64,000 bases of DNA. Origin: Plantago major. Lineage: Eukaryota; Streptophyta; Magnoliopsida; Lamiales; Plantaginaceae. Within the stretch, counting starts at the first letter, position 1, and each line of letters begins with the position of its first letter. Below are positions 32,967 through 46,400 of the stretch, piece after piece. The notes beneath the pieces were generated by a model. That model worked only from the letters and a program-made list of their open reading frames with translations, searched no databases and was not told the origin of the DNA. The stretch covers positions 21,890,765 through 21,954,764 of the forward strand of contig CM048840.1 of the NCBI GenBank assembly GCA_026545765.1. The letters run 5' to 3'. The translations under genes and the position numbers were made by a program.

Positions 32967-33956
32967 CAGATCAGATGTAAAACCTTTATAAATTAATAAT
33001 GTTGTGACCGTGATATTTTATTAATTTAGCAAGATATTATATAATCGATAAATTAATAATTTATTAATTTAAAGAGGTTTTGCGTATATGCATAATTAAC
33101 CAGTAAAATTTTCAAGTCCACCGGGACTGGATATCTTCTAAAGAGGTATTACGTATATGCATAATTGATTATAAGAGCCTTTAGATTGTACTATCGCAAA
33201 AGATTTTATCGTAAGATTTTTGAAAGGCTATGAGTTGGACATTTCTTCTCCCGAAAAGATAAATGTTTTTAAATGCTATCAATCTGGCCGTCTCAGCTTG
33301 GACAGTGAATGTGCAACGAGAGGCCATAGCAAATTGCTTTTGACACTGCAAAATTCGTTCGGCGAATGGAGAAGACATTATGAGCTTGAGAACTTGATTA
33401 CTCTTATGCATTACCAACACAAATGGACTTGAATCACTTGCTAGATTTTCCCAGTGAAAACAATAAATGTTACGAAGTTCAGAGCATAGAAGAAATAGTG
33501 GCGGATAACATTCAAAATCCGGTAGATGATGAAGCTGAGGATGATTCAATGGCTTTGGATCCAATCACTCAAAAATAAGTATTACGAGCGACAACAACTC
33601 TTCAAAACTTTATGTTGCAGTACGAGAATACAACGTCACATCTCTCGAGTGCAATGGGCAGATTTAGAGATGAACTAAATATAGATTTGAAGTTCAACAA
33701 ACAATAAGTGACTATAGACTCATTTTTTACTAAACGGTCTTTGAATTTTCAAGTGGATAACACAAATATATATATGAAATTTTTTAATAATTATTAATTT
33801 ATAGTTTCATTGGGACCAATATATATACACTGGGATTTCAAAAAAAATATTATCTTATTATTTTATCGATTGTGGTCCAAATTTGTACTGGTCCCAAGTT
33901 GGGACCAGTCAAATTATTAGTTTTATCGAGGTTATTAATTTACGAAGGTTTTACTG
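32967..33956 (+). mobile_element. pogo-type (Emigrant/Lemi1-like) DNA transposon relic
   Basis: 990 bp flanked by TA (32965-32966 and 33957-33958). The ends are imperfect inverted repeats: the left GATGTAAAACCTTTATAAATT and the right, inverted, CAGTAAAACCTTCGTAAATT. These are the ends of Arabidopsis Emigrant/Lemi1. Copy A has the empty site. A decayed plus-strand transposase C-terminus lies at about 33170-33760. Readable pieces are KGYELDISSPEKINV, then in other frames AINLAVSAWTVNVQREAIAN and HCKIRS, an acidic stretch around VADNIQNPVDDEAEDDSMAL, and TTTLQNFMLQYENTTSHLSS. Frame changes and stops show that it is dead. The N-terminal DNA-binding and DDD catalytic parts are missing. Confidence 0.82.
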
Positions 33957-33966
33957 TACTGTGTAG

Positions 33967-33984
33967 GTCGCAATATGCAGAGGC
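33967..33984 (+). pseudogene. MFS copy C exon 2, first six codons
   Basis: After TGTGTAG come GTC GCA ATA TGC AGA GGC, that is VAICRG, identical in protein to the start of exon 2 in copy A. The next base begins a Copia relic. The exon resumes 20.2 kb away at 54191 with ATCGGACTTGCAATAGTC; about ten bases corresponding to LNG are missing at the junction. Confidence 0.85.
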
Positions 33985-34204
33985 AATTAGAAATAACACA
34001 ATGTATTGAGACGCTATTAATGGATTAGAGACCATTGCTATAATAACATAGAAATAAAGTGATGACTCCTCGAGAAAACATTGGCTGATTCTTTCACCAA
34101 ACCTTGTTTATAGAAAGACAATTTTGCCATTTAAAGAATCTACGTGTTGGATGCACGTGAGTGATTGACTCTAGGCCAAGTGGGAGATTGAAAGTATATA
34201 TGTC

Positions 34205-35846
34205 TGTTAGGAATATCTGTTTAGATTTTGATCAGCAACCTAATGACTTATCTTAGCTCAGAAAGGTGGTTAGTACTCTTGGTTTACTTGAACACTGTAA
34301 AAGAGGAAACTCACTAAGTATGATAGTCTAGCTAATCTTGTATAGGATGTTAGGTCTCTGAATGTAATTTTTATTTTTCTTTAAAGAAGACCAGGAAGAA
34401 GGCATCCGACATGAAATGTTCAAATGATTTGAAGATGTGAAGACTGCACAAGATTGCTGAAGACAAAGGTTTCCAGATACCTATGATCATATATCTTAAA
34501 GACACAAGCGTTTTTAAATAAACAGTGTTGCAAAAAGATATCTGAGAAATAAAAGGTTTCTGAGACGAGGAAAGTGCCCATAGATATCTACACTCAGATA
34601 CCTTGGACATAAACTATGTTTCTGAAAAGAAAAATATATTATAACAAGGTGTTTCAACAAGTGATATCTGGAGTTGTGATAAACTCTTGAAAAGCAGCAT
34701 TAGAGAAATCTGATAGCATAAAGATCTCTGATACCATGCATAGTTTTGTTGGCACTACAGGACAAAAGTATAGTACAATGCATTAAATGCACGGACAGAG
34801 ATGTCTGAACAAAAACGGTAGCTTCTGAAGAAGAAGACAAACGTACTACAGTACTATACTCAGATATCAATAGTTTGAATTTGATTTAAGCCTAACGGAT
34901 ACTATTTAAACGACACTCAAATTCATCTATAAATATCAAACACTTAGACTGCTTGAGAACACACCTTAGAACACTGAACTTACATTGATTACTCTCACAA
35001 GTTCTTTCAAGCACACTACTTACCTTCAAGCTTTCTGTTGCGACCAAAGCTCTTGATTCTAAGTAGCACAAAAGTTCTAAGTGTCCTGATCCTTAACAAG
35101 CATTGCTATTTGTAAAAGAGTTAAATTAAGATTTGATATCTGAGATTCATTCTCTTGAACATTTATCATAGACTTGGGTCAGTAAATAACAAGATACCAT
35201 ACATTGCAAAGTGTATTAAGTATACTTGATTCATAGAGCTATCCTGCATAACTGAACAAGTTATTAAAGAAGCTCACCTGACAAACTATCTTAACCAATA
35301 CCTTAATCGGCGTGGAGTACAGGAAGTACTTAGTTTGGGAAACTAAGGAATAACTCCAAGGTTACTGAGCATAGGAAGTACTTAGTTTGGGAAACTAAGG
35401 AATAGCTCAAAAGGTTTCTGAGTACAGGAAGTACTTGGCTGTGAAAGCCGGTGAATAACTCAGGGGGAACACTTGGTTGGGAACCTAGTGTATTTAGGAA
35501 TCAAGAGAAGATACTTGTAAGGTTACCTCATTTATCTGTCTTAGTGGATTCTAAGTCTGAGAAAGGCCGAAGTGGATTAGTTGAAGGATTACGCCACCTT
35601 CAGATACCACTATAAAAAGACTTGTGTTATTTACTTTCTGCATCTTATTACTTGCTTAATTTACCTTGCAAAGTATTTACACCTATCTTGCTGAGCACGT
35701 GCACTTATCACAGAAAAGTCTTCCGCTCTCTGAAATTAAGTATCAGAAATCTTCACAGATATCTGAGAAACCGTGTTTATCGACAAAAGTTTTAAAAGAC
35801 TATTTACCCCCCCTAGTCTTTTACTTTGCCGTTATCTGGACCAACA
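34205..35846 (+). repeat. 5' LTR of Sirevirus 2
   Basis: Starts TGTTAGGAATATCTGTTTAG and ends TCTGGACCAACA. Near 35330-35450 the phrase AGTACAGGAAGTACTT recurs three times as an internal short repeat. A poly-C tract lies near 35808. Confidence 0.95.
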
Positions 35847-35848
35847 AG

Positions 35849-35860
35849 TGGTATCAGAGT
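35849..35860 (+). other. Primer-binding site of Sirevirus 2
   Basis: TGGTATCAGAGT, two bases after the LTR. It is the initiator-methionine tRNA site with one change at the last base. Confidence 0.9.
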
Positions 35861-35964
35861 AGGAGGTTCCCAAGCCTTCTGCACTGAACCTAGATCCCAG
35901 ATAAGTGCCCACTAACTACTTTTCACCTACACTTGATTTGTTTGTTTAGTGTGTTTGCTGCAGG

Positions 35965-38410
35965 ATGTCTTTAAGTGACGCCCCAATTCTCAAGCCAGAG
36001 AATTATGAGAAATGGAAGAACAACATGATGCTCCACCTAGAAGCCATCGGATTGAAATGATCGACGTGATAAAGAATGGCCCAATAGTTATTCAACAACT
36101 CAAGCGGTCATGAGGTTTCTAATGGTAGAGACAGAGAACAAAGTGATGGGTCTTCATGCATGTATCGTCGAACCAAGTGGTAGACACGGTCAAGTTATTT
36201 ACGAACCAAAGCCCAGAGAGCTCTGGACATCGGAAGATGCCAAGAGAAATCGACTGGATGGTCAGGCTCGTAATATCATCATACGTTCTACTCCAGAGCA
36301 CATACAGTGTAAACTGTGGGGTACAAAAATGGCGAAAGTGGCCTGGCAACTGATTGAAGAAATCTGTGCCGGCACTGAGAAAACGAAGGAAAATAAGTTC
36401 GAAGTTTTGAAGCTCAAATTCCAAAACTTTAAACAAGGTCCCACAGAGACTCTTGAAGAACTAGATTTCCGGTTTACAACACTTATGAGTGACATGGCTG
36501 CACTTGGAGAAAGTAATATATATACCCAGTCAGAAAAGATTAAGACTATTGTGAGAAGTCTAAATCATAACTGGGAGCACACAAAGTTTTTCTACTTTAA
36601 CCAAGGAATGCCAGATATCACTCAAGTGGAACTTTTCTCTCACCTTGCCACTGTTGACTATGAGAAAACTCAAAGAGAACAAACAACTGAAAAGTTGCAG
36701 AATGTTGCTCTAGTTGCTCAAGGAACTTCTGAAAAGAAGGAAGGCAAGGAGGATCGAGGATGCTCTTCAGAAAGCAAATGAGAAAATATGTCGAGAAATA
36801 GAGAGAAGAAAAGCCAAAGAGAAGTGAAAAAGCATCTAGCTCAAACTATCACCAAGACAAAAATATGCAAAGCTCATTGAACAATGGCTCAAAAAGCATC
36901 TAGTACTGAGGAAGCAGAAATCGGAAACGATATCTGTTTCTATTGTCAGAAACCTGGTCATTTCAAGAAGGATTGCCCTGCCTTCAACAAACTAAAGACA
37001 GGTGACAAGAAAGATAGAATAAACTTCAAGAGAAGACAGAGAGCTATGCTGACTGAAGAAAGGAAAAAGATTCAACTCCAATTGGATGCTCTAGACACTG
37101 AGTCTGATTCTGAGGATGAAGACTCAGATGATTCCACACTGCCTTCTCCAGAAATGTGCGGTGTTTCTCATGAAGTAATTGACTTTGGTCAAAAGAAGAA
37201 AGAAGTGTGTGGAATGGCTGAAGAAATCTTTCCAGATATCTCCAACATTGAACCTTGTCTAATGGTTGATGAGGTAACACATACTTCATGTTATACTTAC
37301 GAAAGTGATGAGGAAGGAATTAAAGATCTGGAATATCTCAGAAGAGAACTTGATCTCTACGAAAGAGAATTTCTGATGGTCCGAGCTCGAGCAGAGATCC
37401 TTGAAGAAGAAAAGAATTCTCTTGTAAAGGATAATTCACAAATACTCAAGATATCTGAGAAAAAGGATGCTGAAAATGCATTTCTCAAGGCTCAGATATC
37501 TGAGACTGAAAAGTTACATAAAGAAGCATTGGCCAATCTTCAAAAGAAATTTGAAGATCTTCTTTCTGAGAATGAAGAACTCAAAAAGAAAGAACTATCT
37601 TTTCAATCTTATGCCAAAGCTAGTGACACTCTTACTGAAGTACAATCTTATTTGAGAGATCCTTCAGAAAAGAGAGGACATGGGCTAAACACACAGACAG
37701 ATAGTTCTACCACTCTGAATAAGAGTGATGAAAGAAGAACATTTGTCAGTGCTCAGCAAGGTGGTTCCCAAACAACCTACAGTATCGGTCAGAAAGCTAA
37801 GGTTATTGACAAAGGAAAGGCAGTTGTGACCAAACCTTTGTGGGAAAAACAAGTCCAAAAGAAATCTGTTGGGAATATTTCTGAAAAGAAACATAACACT
37901 GAAAAGTGTAATCACCCACAGTGGTATGTCTCTCAGAAAGGAAAAATTGCAGGAGCTGACAAATTCTCCTATGTCACGTTTTCTGGAAAGAAAATAGATT
38001 ACCCAGAGACTAGCAAAGCTGCTGAGAAAAGATCTCAGATAGCACCAGGTGCTCGGAATGGTATTGGCTATAAAGCCATCGGGAAACAACTTGCTCATGA
38101 GTACAAACAAGAGTAAGAACGGTGGTTAAAGGCTAGAATTGCTCACAGCAATTATCAAAAGTGGAAGATGAATCAAGCCACTGAAAATTTGAATGCCAGG
38201 GCTAGAAGAAATCTGGCCAGGAAAGCTAAGTTTGCTGAGAAGCAGACTCAGAAACCTGACAAGTATCTGAAAGCACCAAATGGAGCACCAAGGAACACAC
38301 CAAGGAAGAAAATAGTTCTTAATAACAATGATACTAATCATCTAACTAGAATTCCTCCTTATGTTCCTGTTAGACAAAAGAATGTTCCTAAGAAATTCAT
38401 TCAAAAATAG
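35965..38410 (+). pseudogene. gag region of Sirevirus 2 (fossil)
   Basis: Begins MSLSDAPILKPENYEKWKNN, the usual Copia gag opening (x-P-ENYxxWK). A UBN2-like gag core follows (QGPTETLEELDFRFTTLMSD near 36440; LNHNWEHTKFFYFNQGMPD near 36570). A CCHC knuckle, CFYCQKPGHFKKDCP, lies near 36939-36983, followed by a long Glu/Lys-rich coiled-coil region to about 37640 and a basic tail. Broken in a few places. Confidence 0.88.
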
Positions 38411-38485
38411 ATCCCTACTGGAAGATTCTTTAGTCCAAATGGTTCCATTGTTGGTATGAGAACCTAATCTCCTGTTTCCTGTTTT

Positions 38486-41400
38486 GTGCAGAACACTCTA
38501 AAGACTAATCCAAAGTGGCATTTTGACAGTGGATGTGGGAAGCACATGACAGGAGACAAAGCAAATCTGATTGACTACAGAAAGTGCAATGATGGACCAA
38601 TTACCAGGTTTGCTGGAGGAGATGAAAATCCAACCATAGGATTTGGCAATCTGAAGTTTGGAGCCCTTACAATCTCTGAAGTACTACATGTAAAGGGATT
38701 GAAATATAATCTCCTAAGCATGAGTCAACTAGTAGACAAAGGGTACACTGTCAAGATCAAGTCAAAACTATGCAAAGTGATTGACAATGAGTCAAAGCAG
38801 CATACTTGGTTGCAAGGCGTAAAGGAAATCTTTATGTTGCTGATTGGGCATCCGCCACAACTGAAGAATGTCTCATGGTGAGTCAATCTGGCCACACTGA
38901 AGAAAATTGGATATGGCATAAAAGAATGAGTCACTTGAATTTCAAAACTCTAAACAAGCTAGCCAAGAAAGAGTTGGTGGTTGGTTTACCCAAAATGGCA
39001 TATAGAAAAAATGGTATATGCTCAGCTTGCCAAATGGGAAAACAATCCAAAACATCTTTTAAGTCTAAAACTAGACATTCCAAAGAAAGGCCAACAAATG
39101 TTACATATGGATCTTTTGAATCCTCTGTAACTAGTTATGCAGAAAGAAGTATGGTCTGTTGTTGTTGATGATTACTCAAGATTCACTTGGTTGTCTTTCT
39201 CAAACACAAATCGATGCAAGGTTGAGATACCCAACTTGTTGAATAAGCTCAAGTCATAAAAATGACAAGGTATCAGAATCGTAATGCAGACCATGGTATC
39301 GAGTTTGAGAACCAAGACATAAAAGAGTTCTCAGACCGCAAAGGTATACGAGATCAACTATCTTCCGTAAGAACACCACAACAAAATGGTGTTCTTTGAA
39401 AGGAAGAATAGGACCTAAAAGAAGCGGCAAGAACAATGCTCACGACATCGAAATAAGTGAAATCTATTGGGTTGAAGCTGTAAACACAACCTGCTACACT
39501 CAAAATAGATGTTTGATTAACAAACACCATGACAAAACTCCTTACGAGCTTTTCATTGGTAGACCCCCTAGTATCAAACATCTAAGGGTGTTTGGTTGCA
39601 GATGTTTTGTTCTTAACAATGGAAAAGAATACTTGAGAACATTTTAACCAAAGGCAGATGAAGGAGTATTTCTTGGTTATTCTCTGAATAGCAAAGCCTA
39701 TAGAATCTACAATAAAAGAACGCAAAAGATTGAGGAATCTGTTCATGTAGTATTCTATGAAGGAAACAAGAAAGTACTCTTGAATGATGATCTCTCACAT
39801 AGGTTCAAAGAACTGATGATTAAAGATTCTGAAAAAGAATCCTCAAAAGGAAACAATTCTATCATTCAATTAGAGGATGAGTCTGACGATGAAAAGCAAC
39901 CTATGTGTTGTTACGGACATGTGTCAATCCGTTAGGGGCGCCATAGAGCGTTTCCTAAAGAGCATCACGGCTTAACTAGCCAATTCAGTACTGGTCCGAC
40001 CTCACATGGTCCGGCTAAAGTGAATCAACCAGTACGCTAAAGTCACTACACCCTCATAGCTAGTCCGAGCTTGCTGGAAAAAGGACTTCTAAACCTGACT
40101 ACGTCAGTACAGAGATGCCAAACGGACCAGATGAGAGAATCTCGGACGCCACCATCACATCAAGACCAAACGTATAATAGAACTACTGAGATACTTCCGT
40201 GAGACTCTTGGCTCGGACATCCAGAGTTATCCAAGGGCAGATCAACCAAGCAGACAGATCTGTCCGAGGGACCAACACGGACCCAACAGGCGGAACAGTA
40301 CTCAAGTAGGGAAAAGGTCCAAACTACCCTCCCAGGCCCATTAATTAGTATTGGATTACTGTTCACTAATGGGCCATGGGACAAAGGTAGCATTGGTGTC
40401 CAAATCTGAAACGTACACTTGGCATCATCTTGTGAGCCACCTCATAAGCATATGATAACTATAAATATAGTACAAGGTCCAAGACCTTAAGGTAAGCGAT
40501 ATTAAGGGAAGAATTCCCAAGTATTATCATAATCCCTCATAACTATTACATTGAGAGCTTCCAACTCTCTCTTGAGTAAAATCTCTTACCGGATTGACAT
40601 AGGCAATCCGGGTAATCCATTCTAACCCCCCCCCCCCCCACTTAGTACTTTCAGGTACACAAACTCGGACCAGTACTACGGCGGACCTCAAGTCGGAGGC
40701 GGGCCTTAGACTAGGTTATTTGTAATAGTTTAGTTAGTTAGTGTTAGAGGTTTTACCACTCAACACTATGCTTAGTAACAACCAGATGACTCTAAGACAT
40801 GATGAAGAATTTCCTATGAGTATTCCATAAATGGAACAGGTTACTGAGAACCTTCATCATGAAAAGGTATCTGAAAATGAGATTGCTGAAATACAAGTTC
40901 CAGATATCTCTAACATTGAAAGAGTGTCAGATATCCATGGCATTTTTCATGTGTCAGATATCTCAGATACTGCACAAGTATCCCATCAAGATCATATTGA
41001 TTCGCATTCAAATCAAAATGATATTAATCCTACTAGTTCAAAATCCATTATGATATGGATAAGAAATCATCCTGCAAAGGATGTGATTGGTCCCATGGAC
41101 CAAGGAGTTAGAACTAGAAGAGCAATCGCTGAAAATGCAAATTGTCTCTATGGATGTTTCATATAAAATATCGAATAAAAAACTATAGAAGAAGCTTTAA
41201 AGGATCAAGATTGGATCTCTGCAATGCAAGAAGAGTTGGATCAATTTGAGAGAAACAAAGTCTGGAAACTGGTTCCATTTGTTGATGGAATATCTGTAAT
41301 CGGAACCAAGTGGGTTTTCAAAAATAAAATGAATGAGTCTAGTGAAATAACCAGAAACAAAGCTAGGTTGGTTGCCAAGGGATTCATCCAGACTGAAGGA

Positions 41401-42708
41401 CTAGATTTTGATGAATCTTATGCACCAATTGCAAAATTGGATGCAATAAGACTCTTTCTAGCCTTTGCAGCTCATAATGACTTTACAGTTTATCAAATGG
41501 ATGTCAAGAGTGCATTCCTAAATGGTGAACTTGTTGAGGAAGTCTATGTTGAGCAACCACCAGGTTTTGAAGTTTCCTCAGAAAGTAGGATGGTCTATAA
41601 GCTTCAGAAAGTTCTGTATGGACTGAAACAAGCTCCAAGAGCATGGTACGATACATTGGCCATATACCTACTAGAAAGTGGTTTCAAGAAAGGAAATGTT
41701 GATAAAACACTCTTCACATTGAACCATGATGGGAAACTACTTTTAGTTCAAGTATATGTTGATGACATTATATTTGGATCTAAAGACAAGCAACTTTGTG
41801 AAGACTTTGCTGAACTCATGAAATGTAAATTTGAGATGAGCATGATGGGAGAATTGAATTACTTCCTAGGGCTGCAAGTCAAGCAACTCAAAGATGAAAT
41901 ATTCATTAGTCAAACAAAGTATGCAAAGGACATGCTCAACAAGTTTAATCTAAAGCCTTCTGAAAAGAATGCTAAGATACCTATGAGCATTGGAACCAAA
42001 ATGACCTATACTAAATCTGACAAGAGTGTTGAAGAACACAGGTATAGGAAATTGATTGGGTCTCTACTGCACCTCACTGCAAGTAGACCTGATATTCAAT
42101 ATGCAGTTGGAGTGTGTGCTAGATTTCAGACAAATCTAATGCAATCACACTACAACATTGCTATGAAAATTTTGAGGTATGTAAAAGGTACTGTAGAAGT
42201 TGGATTGTGGTATCCAAAAGATAGTGGATTGAGTTTGGTTGGCTATTCAGATGCCGACTATGCTGGATCATTGCTTGATAGAAAAAGCACCTCAGGAACT
42301 TGTTAATTTCTTGGTGCTAGATTGATATCTTGGTTCAGCAAGAAACAAAATTCAATTGCCACATCTACCACAGAGGCTGAATATATTGTTGCTGGGTGTT
42401 GTGCTTCACAGATATTGTGGATACAACAACAACTCAGAGACTATGGACTCAATGAAGAGAAAACTCCAATTTTTTGTGACAACACAAGTGCTATTGCCAT
42501 AACTCAGAATCTTAAGTTTCATGCAAGAACAAAGCACATTGATGTTAGACACCACTTCATCAGAGACCATGTTGAAAAAGGTAATATAGAGATACTTAAG
42601 ATTGGCACTGAAGACCAACTTACAGATATCTTCACTAAGCCACTACAAGAAAGTAGATTCTTAGCTTTAAGACATAGTCTTGGACTAATGGAGCTACCAA
42701 AGAACTGA
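38486..42708 (+). pseudogene. pol region of Sirevirus 2 (fossil)
   Basis: Protease motif DSGCGKHMTGDKA near 38525; integrase zinc region WHKRMSHLNFKTLNKLA near 38920, then CSACQMGKQ; integrase core decayed to about 39420; RT with [11 protein letters not shown] near 41311, [20 protein letters not shown] near 41510 and the catalytic YVDDIIFGS near 41755; RNase H with [18 protein letters not shown] near 42245 and ending GLMELPKN at 42708. A solo LTR (39906-40765) lies between integrase and RT. Several breaks; the RT block is the best preserved part. Confidence 0.92.
39906..40765 (+). mobile_element. Solo LTR of a Tat-type Gypsy element
   Basis: 860 bp from TGTTGTTACGGACATGTG to CCACTCAACA with a perfect target duplication CTATG (39901-39905 and 40766-40770), no interior and no second LTR. 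It has a TATA box (ACTATAAATATAG, near 40459) and a run of about 14 C near 40626. Its TCCGG/GGACC-rich text resembles the LTR at 58102-59178. It most likely arose by recombination between two LTRs after insertion into Sirevirus 2. Confidence 0.9.
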
Positions 42709-43499
42709 AAAAGTTCAGATATCTGAAGAAGATATCAAAGGAGAGAAAAGAGAAATCTGGAACGGGTATCCAGAGAAGAGGGATCTGGAACGGGTATCAA
42801 GAGAAGAGGGATCTGGAACGGGTATCCAGAAACCAAAGGCTAAAGGGTAAAATGGCTATTTGAAGATTTCTGAGACGGGTACTCAGATATCTAGATCACT
42901 CAGCGAGGGGGAACACAAAAGAGAATAGTACAACTGTCTATAGTCAACTACTATCTTGAAATTTGTATTGTTTCTATCTTTGTGTAAAACTGTGAAAAGA
43001 CAACAAGTATAAGATAGACTCTGATACAAACAGTATTCTCATTCACCCAGAAACTTGACTCAGATAGCTATTAGCCAAAACTCATTAAATGGGCACAATT
43101 ACAATTGTTGATTGTGATCATTGCTGAAGAAGTAATGGTGACCCTTGATAAAATGGGCGATTTATCTTAACGGTGGAGATTAATTCTCTGTAAGAAGTGA
43201 ACTGTTGAAATTCCGACATGGTCCACTATGCATTTAATGCCGAACAAACTTTTACCCACGCCTTACTACAATTCACAGATACGTACATACAAAACCAATT
43301 TGTATGTATATGTTTGTTAGAATTACGTTGCTATATATATATATATATAGGATTTTGGCAAAAGAAATTACTTTCGCCTAATCCCACATTTTTGCCTTAC
43401 ACAAGAATAGCAAAAACCATTCTTCAACCTCTGCAAATCTCTGTTAGTTTTTCTGCAAAGAATCACTAATCTCTCACCCAAATCTCTTTCAAACTTTCA

Positions 43500-46400
43500 A
43501 ACACTTGTACCATACAGGCTCCTAAGCATTCATCTACCCAGAAATCCCAATCCCCTACCACTGGTACTGCTGAAAAGCAAGCACCAGAGTTGGTTATAGT
43601 GAACAATCGATTGGTAGGAGACTTTAATCCCGATCATTGGACTTCAAATCACAGGATGATTTGGGGGTGGTGCCATGATTGAGGAATACCTCACGGCTAT
43701 TGTTGAAAACCAAGCCGATAGGAAACTGATTCTTGACATGCTTGAAAAGGCACAAATTAAGGGTTTTCTATCTGCTCTTCCCAGTGGAATTTCTTCACTG
43801 GATGTGTTAGAATTCTACAATAACTCCAGGATTATATCCTGTGTTTCTGAAGCCACTGCAATTGTGTCTGTAAAGATTAAGGTCCAAGGAAAGGAAATCC
43901 TTTTGGACTTGACAACTTTCTATAAGTTGTTTGATCTTCAAAATCTTGGAAAGGATTTTGAAATAGACACCAAGGATGAAGATCTCCTTGAAGGTGTAAA
44001 AGAGCTTTACAATGGTGTGTGTGACACTGACAAACAAGATACACCCACTGATTTCAAGCTTGCTGACATCAGAACCAGACATCTGTTGGTTCACTGGGAT
44101 GTGTTGGCATGCATTCTTCACAGATGCTTTGATGGTCTGCAAGGAGGTGCTGACCAAATAAACCAAGAACACTGGATGATGATGTTCTTGTTGCAACAAC
44201 AAGACAAAAGGCTGGAAAACCCTTTCAATTGGGGAAAGTACGCCTTTATGAAGTTTGTGAAGAAGATACAAGGCTTTGAGCCTAACATCGCTAAGGGACT
44301 TTCTAATTTCCTATTTACCCAGAAGTCATTTGGAAATTTATCAGGCTTTGTAGAAGCTTGGCATTGAGCTCAGAGAGAAGGCTGACATAGTCAACAGTAA
44401 CCTACTCTACAAATATGAGTATACAAACTTGATGAAAAAGGTTACTAGATTTCAGAAAGGTTCCAAGAAGCGAAATACTGAAGAGGTATCTGAGGGAAAG
44501 GTTGCGACCAAGAAGCCCAGAACTTCACGAAAGAAGTCTACTGGAAAATCAGAAGACACACCCATTGTGGTTATCAATTCCCGGATACCTGCAGCCACTG
44601 CAGATGAACTCATCAATGCAGATGAATTCATCAATGTTGCAAAAGAGGTATCAACTACTGAACAAGTAGACTCAGCAAGAGAAAGTGCTTTCAGAAATGT
44701 TAAAACTACTACTGAAAGCCTTGCTGATGAACTTATCAATGCTGCAGAAAGTAGTGATAGATACCAAGCCCTATCTGCAGAAACTGCAGGGATTATGGAC
44801 CAATCAGTTCCTAATGCTGATAAGAGCTATGACAATGAAGATGGTGATTTAGTCATCTCTCAAGTACTAGAGAAATAAAAAAGGGCTAAGGTTACTGAAA
44901 AAGTAACTAGTGTAGAGGTATCTGAAGAAGAACCTACACCACAGGTTGCTGAACAAGCACCTGTTTCAAAGGTTGCTGAAGAAGCAACTGTGTCCAAGGT
45001 CACTGGACAAATTACACCATCAGAACAGGAAAGACTGAAGCATATTGAAGATGCTCTGATGAGTGATACACTAGTGTTGGAGGATACTGCCATTGCCTCA
45101 ACACTCAACAGTCTGTCTCAAGCACAACAACCACAACAGCCAGATGTGGATACTGCTAAAATGGTACTTGAGTTACAGATACCAGCATCTTTCATTGCTG
45201 AAGAAAATCCTGCAAAAGAGCAGGTTCCCCAACTCAATGAGAGGGATCAAACTGAGACATCTACTCAGAATGATCAACCAGGGGAGGCAACTGAGTTGCA
45301 TACTCAGGAAAGGTCTGAAGTACCTGAAACTTCCAACAAAGAAGTGGTCCAAGAACAACAAGACCAACGCATGGAAACTTCACAAGTTCCAGAGACCAAT
45401 CAGCCTGACATTGCTCAGGTAGCTGAATGGTTTAACTCTTTACTTGTGATAACTTATGCCTAAATCTTGTTACTTATTTTAATTTCTTTGTTACAGGCTG
45501 AATTAGAAACACAAGAACAAGAGGAAGCTGGAAAGCTTGCCTCAGAGACTGAGAAAGAGGCTACCACAACCTCACCTCTTGAGGAATCGAGCATGTACAC
45601 AGGTGATAAAGAGTTCCTTAAGATATTACTTTTCAGTTATATGTTAATATACTTAACTAATTAAGTGGATGTTTCTAATAGGCTCCAACTGAGAAAGAAG
45701 AAGATAAGGCAGAAATGCCAGAAAAGAAAGGTTGATGAGGACTAGACTCCCAAGTATTGTGTTAATTTTAATTGCATATATTCTTTCATGACAATTTCCT
45801 AAGTATTGTGTTAATTTTAATTCTCAGGTTCAAGTAGAAAGAAAGATTGATGAGGACCAGACTCCCAAGTCTCCACCTCACAACAAGATATCTGAGGCAC
45901 CCCCTACCTCAGTAGTACAAGTCTCTGAGCCTGATGTATTCATTCAGGTAACTCAGAAACCTAACTACACAAATACTCAGATATCTACACAAGTTTTGAA
46001 TCTAACTCAAAACTCTTTCTTTCAGGCTCAAACACGTGTGCAAAAGGCTTCTGCATTCTCAACAGAAGACATGCTTACATTCTTCAAGAACCACACACTA
46101 AAGAAACATCTCAAGTGTTTCAGAAAGTGGCAAAAGCTCAGAAGCTCAGATCTGACTGAATTAACAAAGGTGATTGATCACCAATTGAGAAGAGTAAGAG
46201 CTTTTGACTTGGAGAATTATGTCCATGCCATGTTCCCAACAGAGCAGTACTCTTTTGCTACTCTGATGCATAAGGACTTTATCAAAGAAGCTGCACACAA
46301 GCTCATAGAAGCTTTTGAGAAGGCAGATGGTCAGACCAGAATGCAAATGGCATTCAAGCCTACTTTGCCCCAGACCTTACAATGCATACCCTCTGAACAA

